Part shown: positions 23,533 to 36,004 of the stretch, piece after piece | How the letters are laid out: each line of letters begins with the position of its first letter | Numbering within the stretch: the first letter of the stretch is position 1 | From: CALFML01 sp044222245 | Lineage (GTDB): Bacteria; Myxococcota_A; Polyangia; Palsa-1104; JAEUJZ01 | DNA length: 64,000 nucleotides | Direction: 5' to 3' | NCBI GenBank assembly: GCA_044222245.1 | Contig: JBGANQ010000027.1 | Location: 26,877-90,876 of the forward strand | Program-made: the position numbers and the translations under genes | The notes under the pieces: model-generated | Database searches by the model: none | The model's input: only the letters and a program-made list of their open reading frames with translations | What the model was told of the DNA's origin: nothing

Positions 23533-24327
23533 CTAATCGGTCGCCTCGGCTGCGCCAGGCCCTCCTTCGCCAGCGGCGGCACCGTCCCAGCCGTCGCTCC
23601 AGAGGCCGCCGGGTGCCGGGCTGTCGCCGTCGCCCTCGCCGTCGCGGGACAGCGGGGCACCGCGCCGGCTCGCGCTCACGCGGCGGGAGCTCGGCTCGCT
23701 GCGCGGCAGCGCGAGGTTGAACCGCGGCGTCGCTGGACAGGCAGTCTCCGGCCTCACCTCGGGCAGGGCGGAGCCGCCGGTGAGCAGCGCCAGCGCCGCC
23801 TCCAGCTCGGCGACCTGCGCCTGCTGCTCGGGACGCGCGCTCTGCAGCAGGCGGCAGCGCGCGCCGACCAGCTGGGTCACCTGGATGAGCAGGGCCAGCC
23901 GCTGCTGGGCGCGCCGGGGCTCTTGCAGGTGGTGCTGCATCGACTCGTGGGGGACGAGCAGGCGGGCCAGATCCCAGCTGGCGCTCACCGCGTAGCTTGT
24001 GTGGTCATCGTCTACGACTGGGGCGGTGAGCCCGTCCACGGCGCGGCCGGTCGCACTCAGCTGCCAGCCGCGCCCGACCGTGACGCGCAGCTGCGGCAGC
24101 AGCGCCGCCAGGTGCTGGCGCGCCAGCAGACCCGCCGTCGCCCCGGGGCTGAGCCCGGCGTGGACCAGCGCGGCCTGCTGCACCGCCGCCAGGCCGCCAT
24201 CAGCCTTGGCGGCGGCAGCGACGCGCTCCTGGAAGAGCAGGCCGAGCAAGAGCAGCAGCGCTCGCGGGTCGCGCAGCCGGCGGGGTGGTGAGCGGCGGGG
24301 TTGGGGGGAGGTCGGTAGCAACACCAT
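23533..24327 (-). CDS. hypothetical secreted protein
   Basis: 264 residues from the ATG at 24327, chosen because AGGAG lies six bases upstream; the frame is open 18 codons further. Residues ~16-41 are an Arg-rich n-region then ALLLLLGLLF and AAAAKA, resembling a signal peptide. The middle is Leu/Gln/Ala-rich and helical, with two short Cys points; the last ~70 residues are Pro/Ser/Gly-rich and disordered. Some helical phrases (LARLLVPHESMQHHLQEPRRAQQRLALLI) vaguely recall OEP/TolC half-repeats but I cannot assign a family. It precedes nnrD by 234 bases on the same strand and follows the LytM-like gene. Confidence 0.6.
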   Translation of the reverse strand: MVLLPTSPQPRRSPPRRLRDPRALLLLLGLLFQERVAAAAKADGGLAAVQQAALVHAGLSPGATAGLLARQHLAALLPQLRVTVGRGWQLSATGRAVDGLTAPVVDDDHTSYAVSASWDLARLLVPHESMQHHLQEPRRAQQRLALLIQVTQLVGARCRLLQSARPEQQAQVAELEAALALLTGGSALPEVRPETACPATPRFNLALPRSEPSSRRVSASRRGAPLSRDGEGDGDSPAPGGLWSDGWDGAAAGEGGPGAAEATD

Positions 24328-24411
24328 GGGAAGCTCCTGTCGCCACAATGGCAGGAGCGGTGTTCGGCAGGGCGACCGCAAAGTTGCGAAATGACTGCTG
24401 AATTCTGCCGC

Positions 24412-26049
24412 TCAGGGCTCGGGCAGCTCGCTCTGCACGACCCAGCCGCCGGCGGGCTCGCCGACATGGGCCAAAAGCTCACTGGTCTCGGCCACGAGCT
24501 GGGCGAACGCGCCGCGCTTGCTCTCGGGCAGCGGGGCCTCGCGCGGCGACTTGAGGCGGCTCGGATCGACGAGCTTTGTCCCCACGCGCACACCCAGGTG
24601 CAGGTGCGGCCGGCTCGCCTGGCCGGACTGACCGACGTAGCCGACGACCTGGCGCAGCCGCACCGGCTGACCATCGACAAGGCCGCGCGCGAAGCGCCCC
24701 AGGTGCTGGTAGCTGGTCTCCATGCCGCCGGCGTGGGCGATGACTACCGTGTTGCCCTGCGGGCCGCGCAGCCCATGGAAAACGACCTTGCCGGCGCCGG
24801 CCGCCAGCACCGGCGTGCCGAGCGGCGCCGGGTAGTCGAGTCCGAGGCGGCCGCGCTCTGCGTGCAGCTGCGGCCGGGCCAGCTCGGGCGCTGGGGGCGA
24901 CGCGGCTGCCCCGCGGGCGCCGGCCGGCCGCGCGACGGCCACCCGGCTCCACTGCAGCGGCGAGCGACACAGCGCCCGCGCCAAGCTCTCGCCATTTTCG
25001 GTGTAATAGAGCGCCGCCGTCCCCAGGCCGGCGCCGGCATTGCTGACGGTGCTGGCCGGCGACAGGAAGGCGCGCAGCCGGCTCGTGCGCGGCCCGCCGG
25101 GAGCCGGGACATACTCGGCGGCCAGCAGGCGACCGTAGCGGTAAAACCGTGAGCCCAGGGTGTGCTTCTCGACCACCAGGCGCACCCGGTCGCCGGGGCG
25201 GCCGTCGGCGTACAGGTTCAGCTCGCAGGCAAACAGCTCGGCCAGCCGGGCCGCCAGCGCCGGCGTCTCGCCCGCCTGCAAAAGGGCGGCGGTGAGCTCG
25301 GCAGGGCGATCCAGGGTCGCCTGCACGGCGGCGACCTGCACCGTGAGCGGCTCGCTCTGGCGCACGCTGACGAAACGCTCGGCCCCTCCGGTAGGCACCC
25401 GCTCGAGGTGATAGGCGAGCGCGGCGGTGAGGCGATAGTCGACGGTGCTCAGCCGATCTTCGGCGTCGTAGTACAGGGTCAGGGTCTGCCCGGCGCCGAC
25501 CCCGCCCGGATCGAGCAGCGCCTGCAGCGACGAGTCCAGCTCGCTCAGGATGCGACCGCTGAGGCCGGCCGTCACCAGGACCGCGTGCACCGAGTCGCCC
25601 GGCTGCAGGGCGATGTCGACGACGCGCGGGTAGTCGGGCAGCGGCGGCAGGGCGTGCAGCTTCTTGGCCTTCACGGTCGGCACCGGCGGCGTACCCACCG
25701 GTCCCTGCAGGCGGGCGCCGATGCTCGCCCGGCGCCCGGCACTCGCCAGGTCCCACAGCGCCGGCACCGAGGTGCCGCGCTTCCAGTAGAGCACGTACAC
25801 GTTGAGCAGCCCGAGGATGGTCAGGGCCGCGGCGAGCCGCATCGGCCCGCGCAGCCGCTGCCACAGCCAGGCGCTGAGCCCTGCCCCGCCATGCCGGCCT
25901 CGGTGCCCCGAGCGGGCCGAGGCCTGCCGCGACACCCGCCCGGCGTAGCGCGGCGCACGGCGCGGCCGCCGCGCTGCTCCGCCGCCGGTGAGGCTAGTCA
26001 GGAACCGCAGCGCGGGGGAGGCATTGGAGCGACGCCGCGACGTAGACAT
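24412..26049 (-). CDS. M23/LytM-like envelope protein, probably non-catalytic
   Basis: 545 residues from ATG 26049. A basic N-terminus (~65 residues) precedes one TM segment (AAALTILGLLNVYVLYW, ~70-89). Residues ~140-350 resemble the OapA/Csd3-type linker of MepM-like proteins, ending in LYYTENGESLARALCRSPLQWSRV. The LytM domain (~395-500) has GLDYPAPLGTPVLAAGAGKV, SYQHLGRF, VGYVGQSGQ and SRPHLHLGVRV. The first zinc ligand, normally His four residues before the conserved Asp, is Arg (R401 before D405), while the HxH pair is intact. Such degenerate LytM proteins often activate amidases rather than cut peptidoglycan. A location in the periplasm, anchored in the inner membrane, is expected. Confidence 0.85.
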   Translation of the reverse strand: MSTSRRRSNASPALRFLTSLTGGGAARRPRRAPRYAGRVSRQASARSGHRGRHGGAGLSAWLWQRLRGPMRLAAALTILGLLNVYVLYWKRGTSVPALWDLASAGRRASIGARLQGPVGTPPVPTVKAKKLHALPPLPDYPRVVDIALQPGDSVHAVLVTAGLSGRILSELDSSLQALLDPGGVGAGQTLTLYYDAEDRLSTVDYRLTAALAYHLERVPTGGAERFVSVRQSEPLTVQVAAVQATLDRPAELTAALLQAGETPALAARLAELFACELNLYADGRPGDRVRLVVEKHTLGSRFYRYGRLLAAEYVPAPGGPRTSRLRAFLSPASTVSNAGAGLGTAALYYTENGESLARALCRSPLQWSRVAVARPAGARGAAASPPAPELARPQLHAERGRLGLDYPAPLGTPVLAAGAGKVVFHGLRGPQGNTVVIAHAGGMETSYQHLGRFARGLVDGQPVRLRQVVGYVGQSGQASRPHLHLGVRVGTKLVDPSRLKSPREAPLPESKRGAFAQLVAETSELLAHVGEPAGGWVVQSELPEP

Positions 26050-26220
26050 GGGGAAGCTCAACGAGTAACACGCGAGCCTGGAGATGTGAATTTTTCACCC
26101 CGACCAGCACCTCGCGGTCGGGCTTCTCAGCGACGGGGATGCCGCCGTTTCATGCGAGCTCAAGTTCGGAGGGGTCGGGCGCGGCGGCGCGGGCAGGCAG
26201 GGAAGCGGGCGGGCGGCGGG

Positions 26221-29200
26221 CTAGCGGCCAAACAGGCCGCCGAGTCCTTTGGCGCCGCCCTGCAGGCGCTTGCGCGCCTCTTCTTCCAGGCGTCGCTGAG
26301 CGTCTTGCTGGGTGGGCACCTGGGCCGGCGCCGGCGCCGGCTGCCCGGGCTGCCCGGCCGCCGGCTGGCCACCGAGCGCTCCGCCCAGCGCTCCGCCCAG
26401 CGCTCCGCCGAGCGGCCCCTTGCCCTGGCCGCCGAGCGCTCCGCCCAGCGCCCCGCCGAGGGGCCCCTTGCCGCCGCCCAGGTTCTTGAGCAGCTCGGCG
26501 CCGCGCCCGCGCAGCAGCGCCTCGGTCAGGGCGACGACGGTCTTGGCGGGATCGGCCAGGGTGATGTCGGGCTTGCTGAGAGTGCCGCCGATGCGCAGGC
26601 TCACCGGGATGTCGCGATCGGGGACCAGCTTGCCCCCGGTGGCGGCCGAGATCGTCTTGGGCGACAGCGTCAGATCGCCGAGCATGGCCAGGCTCTTGTC
26701 AAGGCCAATGGCGCCGGTGAGGCTGAGACCGCCCTCCTCGGTGGTGAAGCGCATGGGCGAGGTGGTGCGCAGCTGGCCGTTTTCGATCCGGAACTGCGCC
26801 GCCAGATCCTTGAGCGCCATCTGCTGCGACTGCGCCACCGCGCCCACCTGCCCGCCGGCGCGCGCCAGCATCGGCGCCACCACCGAGTTGCCGAGCGAGG
26901 CGGTCAGCAGCTTGCCATCGGTCAGCGCCATCCCCAAAGACCCGCTGAGCTTGGGCGCGATGTCGGCCCACGCCAGCCCCTGGCCGTCGGCGTTGAGGTC
27001 CAGGCTGCCGCGCCCGGTCATCTTGCGGCCCAGGTCGGGGCTGCGCAGCGCCATCACCTGCGCCAGATCGATCTTGTCGAGCTTGGCCTTCAGATTAAAG
27101 TGCGGCCGGGCGCCGCTGAAGTCGACCGAGGTGCCGGTGGCGAGCACGTTGCCGCCCAGGGCGGCGGCGCGCAGGACCTTCACCAGCAGCCGACCCTGCG
27201 ACATCGTCAGCTCGAGGTCAAAGTCCTTCACCGAGCCGCCGCGCAGCTTGCCGCTGGCGACCGCTATCTTGCCGTCCATCTCCAGCCGCTTGACGAACTT
27301 GGGCACGGTGGAGGAGCCGCTGGCGTGGCTGTCCTCGTGTGCGCTGTCGCTCGACTCGCTCGGCGGCGGCAGGATCTTGTCGAGATCGAGGTAGTCGGCG
27401 GAGAAGTTGAAGGTGATCTTGCGCGGCTCGTCCAGGCCAATGACCTCGGAGGTGCCGCGGATGGTGCCGCCGGCGACCTGCAGCGCGAACTGATCGATGC
27501 GCGCCCGCACCGTAGACAGCTTGTTGGGGTTGCCGTCGGCGCTAACCGCGAAGTGGATGCGGCTGTCCAAGAGGCCCCCCAGGCTGCCGCGGCTCAGCGC
27601 CGGCACCACCTGCGACAGCTTGGACAGATCGAGATCACACAGCGGCACCTTCATATCCAGCCGGTTGCCCGACAGGTCCGCCGAGCCGACCACCTGCACC
27701 GTGCCGCCGGGCAGCTCCAGCTGCGCCAGCTTGACGTGCACCACCTTGCCGGTGCGATCCGCCTGCAGCCGCACCCGCATCGGTACCCCGCTGCCCTTGT
27801 CGACGCTGCCCGGCACGCGCAGCCCGGCGCCCGTGAGGTCGAGGTTGGCGTTGACGCTGGCCGAGGCCGCGGTCGAGCGGACGTCGGCGCCGAGGTCAGC
27901 CCCGCCGCGCAGCTCGATGTCGCCGGCCGCCAGCTGGGCGTCGCGCATCTGCACCTTGACCCCGGCATCGAGCGCCTCGCCGCGGCGCTTGACCGTGCCA
28001 AAGACCCGGAAGTCGCCGGCGATGCGCGCCTTTTTCTTCTTCTTGACCGTCGCCATCGACTGCTCGACCGTCGGCAAGAGGCGCAGCAGGCGGTCCAGAT
28101 CCACCGAGCCGGTGTCGGCCTTGAGGTCAAAGTCGCTGCCCGAGCGCACCTGCCCGGAGGCGAGCAGCGCCAGCGGCCCCAGCACCAGGCCCAGCCGCTC
28201 GATGTTCATCCCCTTGTCCTTGACCTGGCCGCGCAGCTCCAGAACCAGCGGCGTGCCCACCGGCTTGGCGAAGCTCGGCAGCAAGATTGCCGCCGCGGTC
28301 GCGTCAAGCGCGACCTCGACCTTGGCCTGGGTCGGGGTGCCCGAGCCGGCGCCGCGGATGGTCAGCGGCCCGCGCAGCGTCGCATCGGCCGGCACCGCGG
28401 TGGGCGGCAGCACCATCAGCAGCCGCTCGAGCAGCAGGCCCTGCGACTGCAGCGCCAGGGTGTTGACCGCGGGGCTCGACCACAGGCTGCGCAAGTCGGC
28501 GTTGCCCTTGACCGCCATGTCGCCGACCGCGAGCTCGAGCCGCTCGACCTTGACGTCGCCGGCGATGAGGTTGGCGCTCAGCTGGCCGGAGATGCCGATG
28601 TCGGTCGGGGCGCCGCGCCGGCGGGTGGCGAGCTTGGCCGGCGCCGCCTCATCTTCGAGGACCAGGCCCCGCGCCTTGACCCCCGCCGCGACCCGCAGGT
28701 CGCCGCTGCCCTCGGGGTTGTCGAGCACCAGATCGGCCTCCAGCAGCGACTTTTGCACCGCGAGGCCGGGCGCCGGCGGCAAGAAGCGCAAAAGCGGCTC
28801 CAGCTGCAGCGGCCGCAGCTTCAGCTCGACGTGACGCACCACCGACAGCGGCGCCGTGACCTTCAGGTCGCTCGGCAGCGGCCCCACGGTCAGGCCAAAG
28901 TGGAAGTTCTGATCGCTGCTGAGGATCGCCATGTCCAGGGTGAGCGGGAAGCTCTGGAACAGCCGGGCGTTCTGCAGCGTAAAGTCGATCTGGTCGACCT
29001 TGATCGGCGCCGCCGCCCCGTAGGGCGTCGAGAGGTCATAGAAGCTCACCGCGCCGCCGCGCAGCGCCGCGCGGGTGATCGAGATGCCGGCCAGCTGGTC
29101 GATCTGCGCCTGGGTGAGGGGCTTGCTCTCCTCGGGCTGGTCGGCGAGCTTGTCGAGAATGTCTTCATAGGACAGGTGGCCGTCGGCGCCGCGCACGACC

Positions 29201-29625
29201 TGGACCTTGAGGTCGTCGATCTCGGCGGTGTCGACCTCCAGCCGGCGACCCAGGGTGACCAGCGCCGGCCACACCGCGACCCGCGCCCGCACCGCCGCGA
29301 TCTGGAGCAGCGGCTGCGCCGCGATCCCGGTCTGCCCGGGGGCCGCTTCGACCGCAATGTCGCTGACCTGCAGGGTGACCTTGGGCAAAAGCTTCAGCTT
29401 GGTGCGCCCGACGCGCACTTTGCGGCCGATCTTCTCCTGCACCTTGGGCAGCTGCGCCGTCACCTGATCGTGGACCAGGCCGCCCAGGTCGACGGCAAAC
29501 CCGACGATCAGCACTGCGGCGAGTGCGGTGCCAAAGAGGCCGAGGACGGAGTAAAGAACGATCCGCACCAGCCTGGATCCGGAATTTTGGGCGACGCCCG
29601 GAGTCGGAGAACCTGCCTGAGTCAT
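26221..29625 (-). CDS. AsmA-family protein, very long
   Basis: 1134 residues from ATG 29625, with GTAGGAGC seven bases upstream; the frame is open 23 codons further. One N-terminal TM segment (IVLYSVLGLFGTALAAVLIVGFAV) is followed by the AsmA start (IGRKVRVGRTKLKLLPKVTL). Many long beta-rich repeats of the bridge-like lipid-transfer type follow (SLDLNADGQG, LALQSQGLLLERLLM, and others). The C-terminal AsmA_2 region has GTLSKPDITLADPAK. The last ~80 residues are GGALGG-type repeats and a charged helix. AsmA-like proteins are periplasmic, inner-membrane-anchored and linked to phospholipid movement to the outer membrane. Divergent from htrA, sharing a promoter gap. Confidence 0.9.
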   Translation of the reverse strand: MTQAGSPTPGVAQNSGSRLVRIVLYSVLGLFGTALAAVLIVGFAVDLGGLVHDQVTAQLPKVQEKIGRKVRVGRTKLKLLPKVTLQVSDIAVEAAPGQTGIAAQPLLQIAAVRARVAVWPALVTLGRRLEVDTAEIDDLKVQVVRGADGHLSYEDILDKLADQPEESKPLTQAQIDQLAGISITRAALRGGAVSFYDLSTPYGAAAPIKVDQIDFTLQNARLFQSFPLTLDMAILSSDQNFHFGLTVGPLPSDLKVTAPLSVVRHVELKLRPLQLEPLLRFLPPAPGLAVQKSLLEADLVLDNPEGSGDLRVAAGVKARGLVLEDEAAPAKLATRRRGAPTDIGISGQLSANLIAGDVKVERLELAVGDMAVKGNADLRSLWSSPAVNTLALQSQGLLLERLLMVLPPTAVPADATLRGPLTIRGAGSGTPTQAKVEVALDATAAAILLPSFAKPVGTPLVLELRGQVKDKGMNIERLGLVLGPLALLASGQVRSGSDFDLKADTGSVDLDRLLRLLPTVEQSMATVKKKKKARIAGDFRVFGTVKRRGEALDAGVKVQMRDAQLAAGDIELRGGADLGADVRSTAASASVNANLDLTGAGLRVPGSVDKGSGVPMRVRLQADRTGKVVHVKLAQLELPGGTVQVVGSADLSGNRLDMKVPLCDLDLSKLSQVVPALSRGSLGGLLDSRIHFAVSADGNPNKLSTVRARIDQFALQVAGGTIRGTSEVIGLDEPRKITFNFSADYLDLDKILPPPSESSDSAHEDSHASGSSTVPKFVKRLEMDGKIAVASGKLRGGSVKDFDLELTMSQGRLLVKVLRAAALGGNVLATGTSVDFSGARPHFNLKAKLDKIDLAQVMALRSPDLGRKMTGRGSLDLNADGQGLAWADIAPKLSGSLGMALTDGKLLTASLGNSVVAPMLARAGGQVGAVAQSQQMALKDLAAQFRIENGQLRTTSPMRFTTEEGGLSLTGAIGLDKSLAMLGDLTLSPKTISAATGGKLVPDRDIPVSLRIGGTLSKPDITLADPAKTVVALTEALLRGRGAELLKNLGGGKGPLGGALGGALGGQGKGPLGGALGGALGGALGGQPAAGQPGQPAPAPAQVPTQQDAQRRLEEEARKRLQGGAKGLGGLFGR

Positions 29626-30004
29626 AAGTTCGCTCCTACAAACAAGGGCCGGGCCTTCGCTTGGACGCATACCCAACCCGCGCTGCCAGAGCATTGTGTC
29701 ACCGGACGGTCCTTTTGGAAAAGCCCACCCTGGCCGGGCGCGCTCTGCGGTTGCCCCGGGTCGCGGCGCAGCCGGGGGTCCGGGCGACGGCCGGCGCCCG
29801 TGCGGCGATCGGCCCGGGAATGCGCCAGCCGCCTTGAATGTTAACGCGCTAGTAACTAGCTTGCATGCAAGGCAGCCGATCTGGGCCGGCGGGTGCAGGT
29901 GCAGTCGTGCGCTCCGCAGCGAAGAACGACCCGTCAGGCCGACTGCCGGCCAGAGCTTAACGATGAAAAAAGCTGGAGCGCCGACGGCGCTAGGAGGATG
30001 GAAA
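29626..30004. other. 379-base divergent promoter region between asmA-like and htrA
   Basis: No supported gene; the plus frame is open from 29696 but lacks coding character and the true htrA start has its own ribosome site at 29991. The gap contains two adjacent palindromes at 29848-29871 and must drive both genes. I cannot place -10/-35 boxes with confidence. Confidence 0.6.
29848..29871. promoter_or_regulatory. adjacent palindromes in the asmA/htrA gap
   Basis: GCTAGTAACTAGC (29848-29860) is a perfect 6-base inverted repeat with one spacer base. It overlaps by one base CTTGCATGCAAG (29860-29871), a perfect 12-base palindrome. Both sit roughly mid-gap and could be operator sites for envelope-stress control; no regulator is known. 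Confidence 0.55.
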
Positions 30005-31579
30005 ATGGCAAGTCAGTTCCGCGAAACCCGCTTCTGGCGCGGCATCGCACTATTTAGCACCGGGGCGCTCATCACCCTGGCCTGTACCCGCGTCAAGGTG
30101 AGCTGGGATCAGCACGCCTCGGCCGCCTCGCCCACGCTCGGTGCCAGCTCAGCCGCGGTCACCCCGGCGCTGCCGCCGCCGAGCAAGGCGCAGCTGGAGG
30201 AGACGCGCACGATCTCCCACACCTTCGCCCAGGTCGCCGAGCAGGTCTCGCCGAGCGTGGTCGCGATCCGGGTGGCCAAGAAGCAGAAGGTGCGGGTCAA
30301 CCGGCGCGGCAACCCCTTTGGGCGCGAGCTTCCCTTCGGCAGCCCGTTCGGCTTCCCCTTCGGCGGCCCGGATGACGACGACGAGGGCGGCGAGGAGCAG
30401 AGCGGGCCGGTGCAGCGCGGCGCCGGCTCGGGCGTGGTGATCGATGAGAAGGGCTACATCCTCACCAACAACCACGTGGTCGGCGAGGCGGACGACATCA
30501 AGGTCCAGTTCCTCGACGGCAAAGAGCTGGCGGCCAAGATCATCGGCACCGACTCGCGCTCGGATCTGGCGGTGATCAGCGTCGACACCAAGGGCTACGC
30601 GGTCAAGGCCGCCAAGCTCGGCGACTCCGAGAAGCTGATGGTCGGCGAGTGGGTCATCGCGATCGGCAACCCGTTCGGCCTCGATCACACGGTGACCGTC
30701 GGCGTCATCAGCGCCAAGGGGCGCTCGGGCATCGCCAACAGCAAGGGTAACTACCAGGACTTCCTGCAGACCGACGCCTCGATCAACCCCGGCAACTCGG
30801 GCGGACCGCTGGTCAACCTCAACGGCGAGGTGATCGGCATCAACACCGCGATCCTCGGGCCCGGCGGCAACATCGGCATCGGCTTCGCGGTGCCCTCGGA
30901 TCTGGCGCGGCCGGTGGTCAAGGACCTCATCGCCAGCGGCAAGGTGCGGCGACCGTACCTGGGCATCAGCATGCAGGAGATGCAGCAAGACATGGCCAAG
31001 GCGCTCGGCGGCCCCGAAAAGGGGGCGCTGGTGCAGGCCCTGACCCCGGGCGGCCCGGCGGAGAAGGCGGGCGTCAAGCGCGGCGACATCATCGTCAAGG
31101 TCGATAGCAAGCAGATCAATAGCTCGCGCGATGTGCAGCGGCAGGTGCTGCAGCGGCGGGTCGGCGACTCGGTCGCCCTGGAGGTCTGGCGCGACGGCAA
31201 GCTGGTCAGCCTGAGCGCCAAGGCGGCCGAGCTACCCGGCGACGACGCCCCGGCCGGGGTCGGCGGCGGCAGCGATGAGTCGAGCACCAAGGCCAAGCTG
31301 GGCCTGAGCTTGCAGACCCTGACCCCCGGCATGGCCGATCGGCTTGGTCTCAAGGCGCAGGCGGGCGTGGTCATCACCGGCATCAAGGCCGGCAGCCCCG
31401 CCGCCGAGGCGAACCTGAGCCGCGGCGACGTGCTGCTGGAGGTCGATCGCAAGCCGGTGCGCAGCGCCGAAGAGGCCAGCCGCCTGCTCAGTGCCGATCG
31501 CCCCGGCGGCCACGTCCTTCTGGTGCAGCGCGGCGACAACGCGATCTTCCTTCTGCTGCAGCCCGGCGCCGCCAAGTAG
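30005..31579 (+). CDS. htrA: HtrA/DegP-type periplasmic serine protease
   Basis: 524 residues from ATG 30005, chosen because TAGGAGG sits seven bases before it; an upstream in-frame ATG (29963) has no such site. N-terminal hydrophobic segment WRGIALFSTGALITLACT may be a signal anchor or a poor lipobox (Cys27). The trypsin fold carries His157 (TNNHVV), Asp187 (SRSDLAV) and Ser265 (NPGNSGGPLV), so it should be active. A Gly/Phe/Asp/Glu-rich loop lies between residues 100 and 135. Two PDZ domains follow (~285-385 and ~425-520; GALVQALTPGGPAEKAG, GVVITGIKAGSPAAEANL). It degrades or refolds misfolded envelope proteins. Divergent from the AsmA-like gene and terminated by the hairpin at 31584. Confidence 0.95.
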   Translation: MASQFRETRFWRGIALFSTGALITLACTRVKVSWDQHASAASPTLGASSAAVTPALPPPSKAQLEETRTISHTFAQVAEQVSPSVVAIRVAKKQKVRVNRRGNPFGRELPFGSPFGFPFGGPDDDDEGGEEQSGPVQRGAGSGVVIDEKGYILTNNHVVGEADDIKVQFLDGKELAAKIIGTDSRSDLAVISVDTKGYAVKAAKLGDSEKLMVGEWVIAIGNPFGLDHTVTVGVISAKGRSGIANSKGNYQDFLQTDASINPGNSGGPLVNLNGEVIGINTAILGPGGNIGIGFAVPSDLARPVVKDLIASGKVRRPYLGISMQEMQQDMAKALGGPEKGALVQALTPGGPAEKAGVKRGDIIVKVDSKQINSSRDVQRQVLQRRVGDSVALEVWRDGKLVSLSAKAAELPGDDAPAGVGGGSDESSTKAKLGLSLQTLTPGMADRLGLKAQAGVVITGIKAGSPAAEANLSRGDVLLEVDRKPVRSAEEASRLLSADRPGGHVLLVQRGDNAIFLLLQPGAAK

Positions 31580-31583
31580 TCTC

Positions 31584-31606
31584 AAGGGGGACGCGCAGTC
31601 CCCCTT
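31584..31606. terminator. bidirectional hairpin between htrA and mfd
   Basis: AAGGGGGAC-GCGCA-GTCCCCCTT forms a perfect 9-base stem with a 5-base loop four bases after the htrA stop and 45 bases before the mfd stop on the other strand. There is no strong U-run on either side, so efficiency is uncertain, but the position suits a shared terminator. Confidence 0.65.
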
Positions 31607-31650
31607 CCGTCCGTCTCCCGCCCCGCCTATCTCCAGCCTCTGGCCAGCCC

Positions 31651-35439
<3,789 letters not shown>

Positions 35440-35501
35440 GCGGCGAATTTGTACGTCACAATGGCGACGCTGGGCAGGGAAAAAGCTGCTAGCATCGCGC
35501 C

Positions 35502-35834
35502 GTGACGCGCTGGAAGTGCCGCAAGTGCTCGTACATCTACGATCCCCGGGTCGGCGATCCGGACGGCGGCATTGCCCCCGGCACCCCGTTTGAGCAGATC
35601 CCCGACAGCTGGCGCTGCCCGGTGTGCGGGGTGACCAAGCGCGACTTCTACTCGCTCGGCAGCCCGCAGCCGGCGGCGCGTCCGGCCCCGCCAAGCGTGG
35701 TGGCGGCTATCGAGTCCCGGTGGCCGCGGACGACCCCCGAGACCGCGCCAGCGCCATCGCGCGCCGGACCGGCGGCGGCCGGTGTCCCGCCTGCTACCGG
35801 CTGGACTGTAGGCTCGCTGAAGCAGCGCAGCTGA
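35502..35834 (+). CDS. rubredoxin with C-terminal low-complexity tail
   Basis: 110 residues from GTG 35502. The first ~52 residues are a canonical rubredoxin: MTRWKCRKCSYIYDP with CxxC, GDPDGGIAPGTPFEQIPDSW, then CPVCGVTKRDF with CxxC. The four Cys bind a single iron for low-potential electron transfer. The remaining ~55 residues are Ala/Pro/Arg-rich and probably disordered, unusual for a 50-residue family. It is divergent from mfd by ~60 bases and ends near the convergent traAB operon. Confidence 0.92.
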   Translation: MTRWKCRKCSYIYDPRVGDPDGGIAPGTPFEQIPDSWRCPVCGVTKRDFYSLGSPQPAARPAPPSVVAAIESRWPRTTPETAPAPSRAGPAAAGVPPATGWTVGSLKQRS

Positions 35835-36004
35835 TTTCGGCGCGCTGCGGGCGCCGCCTTGTCGCAAGGAGACGCTCCGCGGCGAGCGGACCCTCCGAGC
35901 TCAGGCAGTTGTGCAGTGGGGAGAAGGAGCGCGGCTGAAGAGGAGGCGGCGGTCGCCGGGAGCAACCTCGCGCCGCTGCGCTCGTTGCTGCAGCCGGCGC
36001 GCGA

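Noticed and set aside
25162..29844. 1560-residue plus-strand open frame opposite the LytM-like and AsmA genes
   Set aside because: Spans two real genes and has shadow composition; high GC keeps antisense frames open.
29963..30004. Upstream start for HtrA (MKKAGAP)
   Set aside because: No ribosome site, whereas TAGGAGG sits seven bases before ATG 30005.
35440..35694. N-terminal extension of Mfd
   Set aside because: Low-complexity Arg/Ser/Cys sequence antisense to the rubredoxin gene; Mfd homologues start near ATG 35439.
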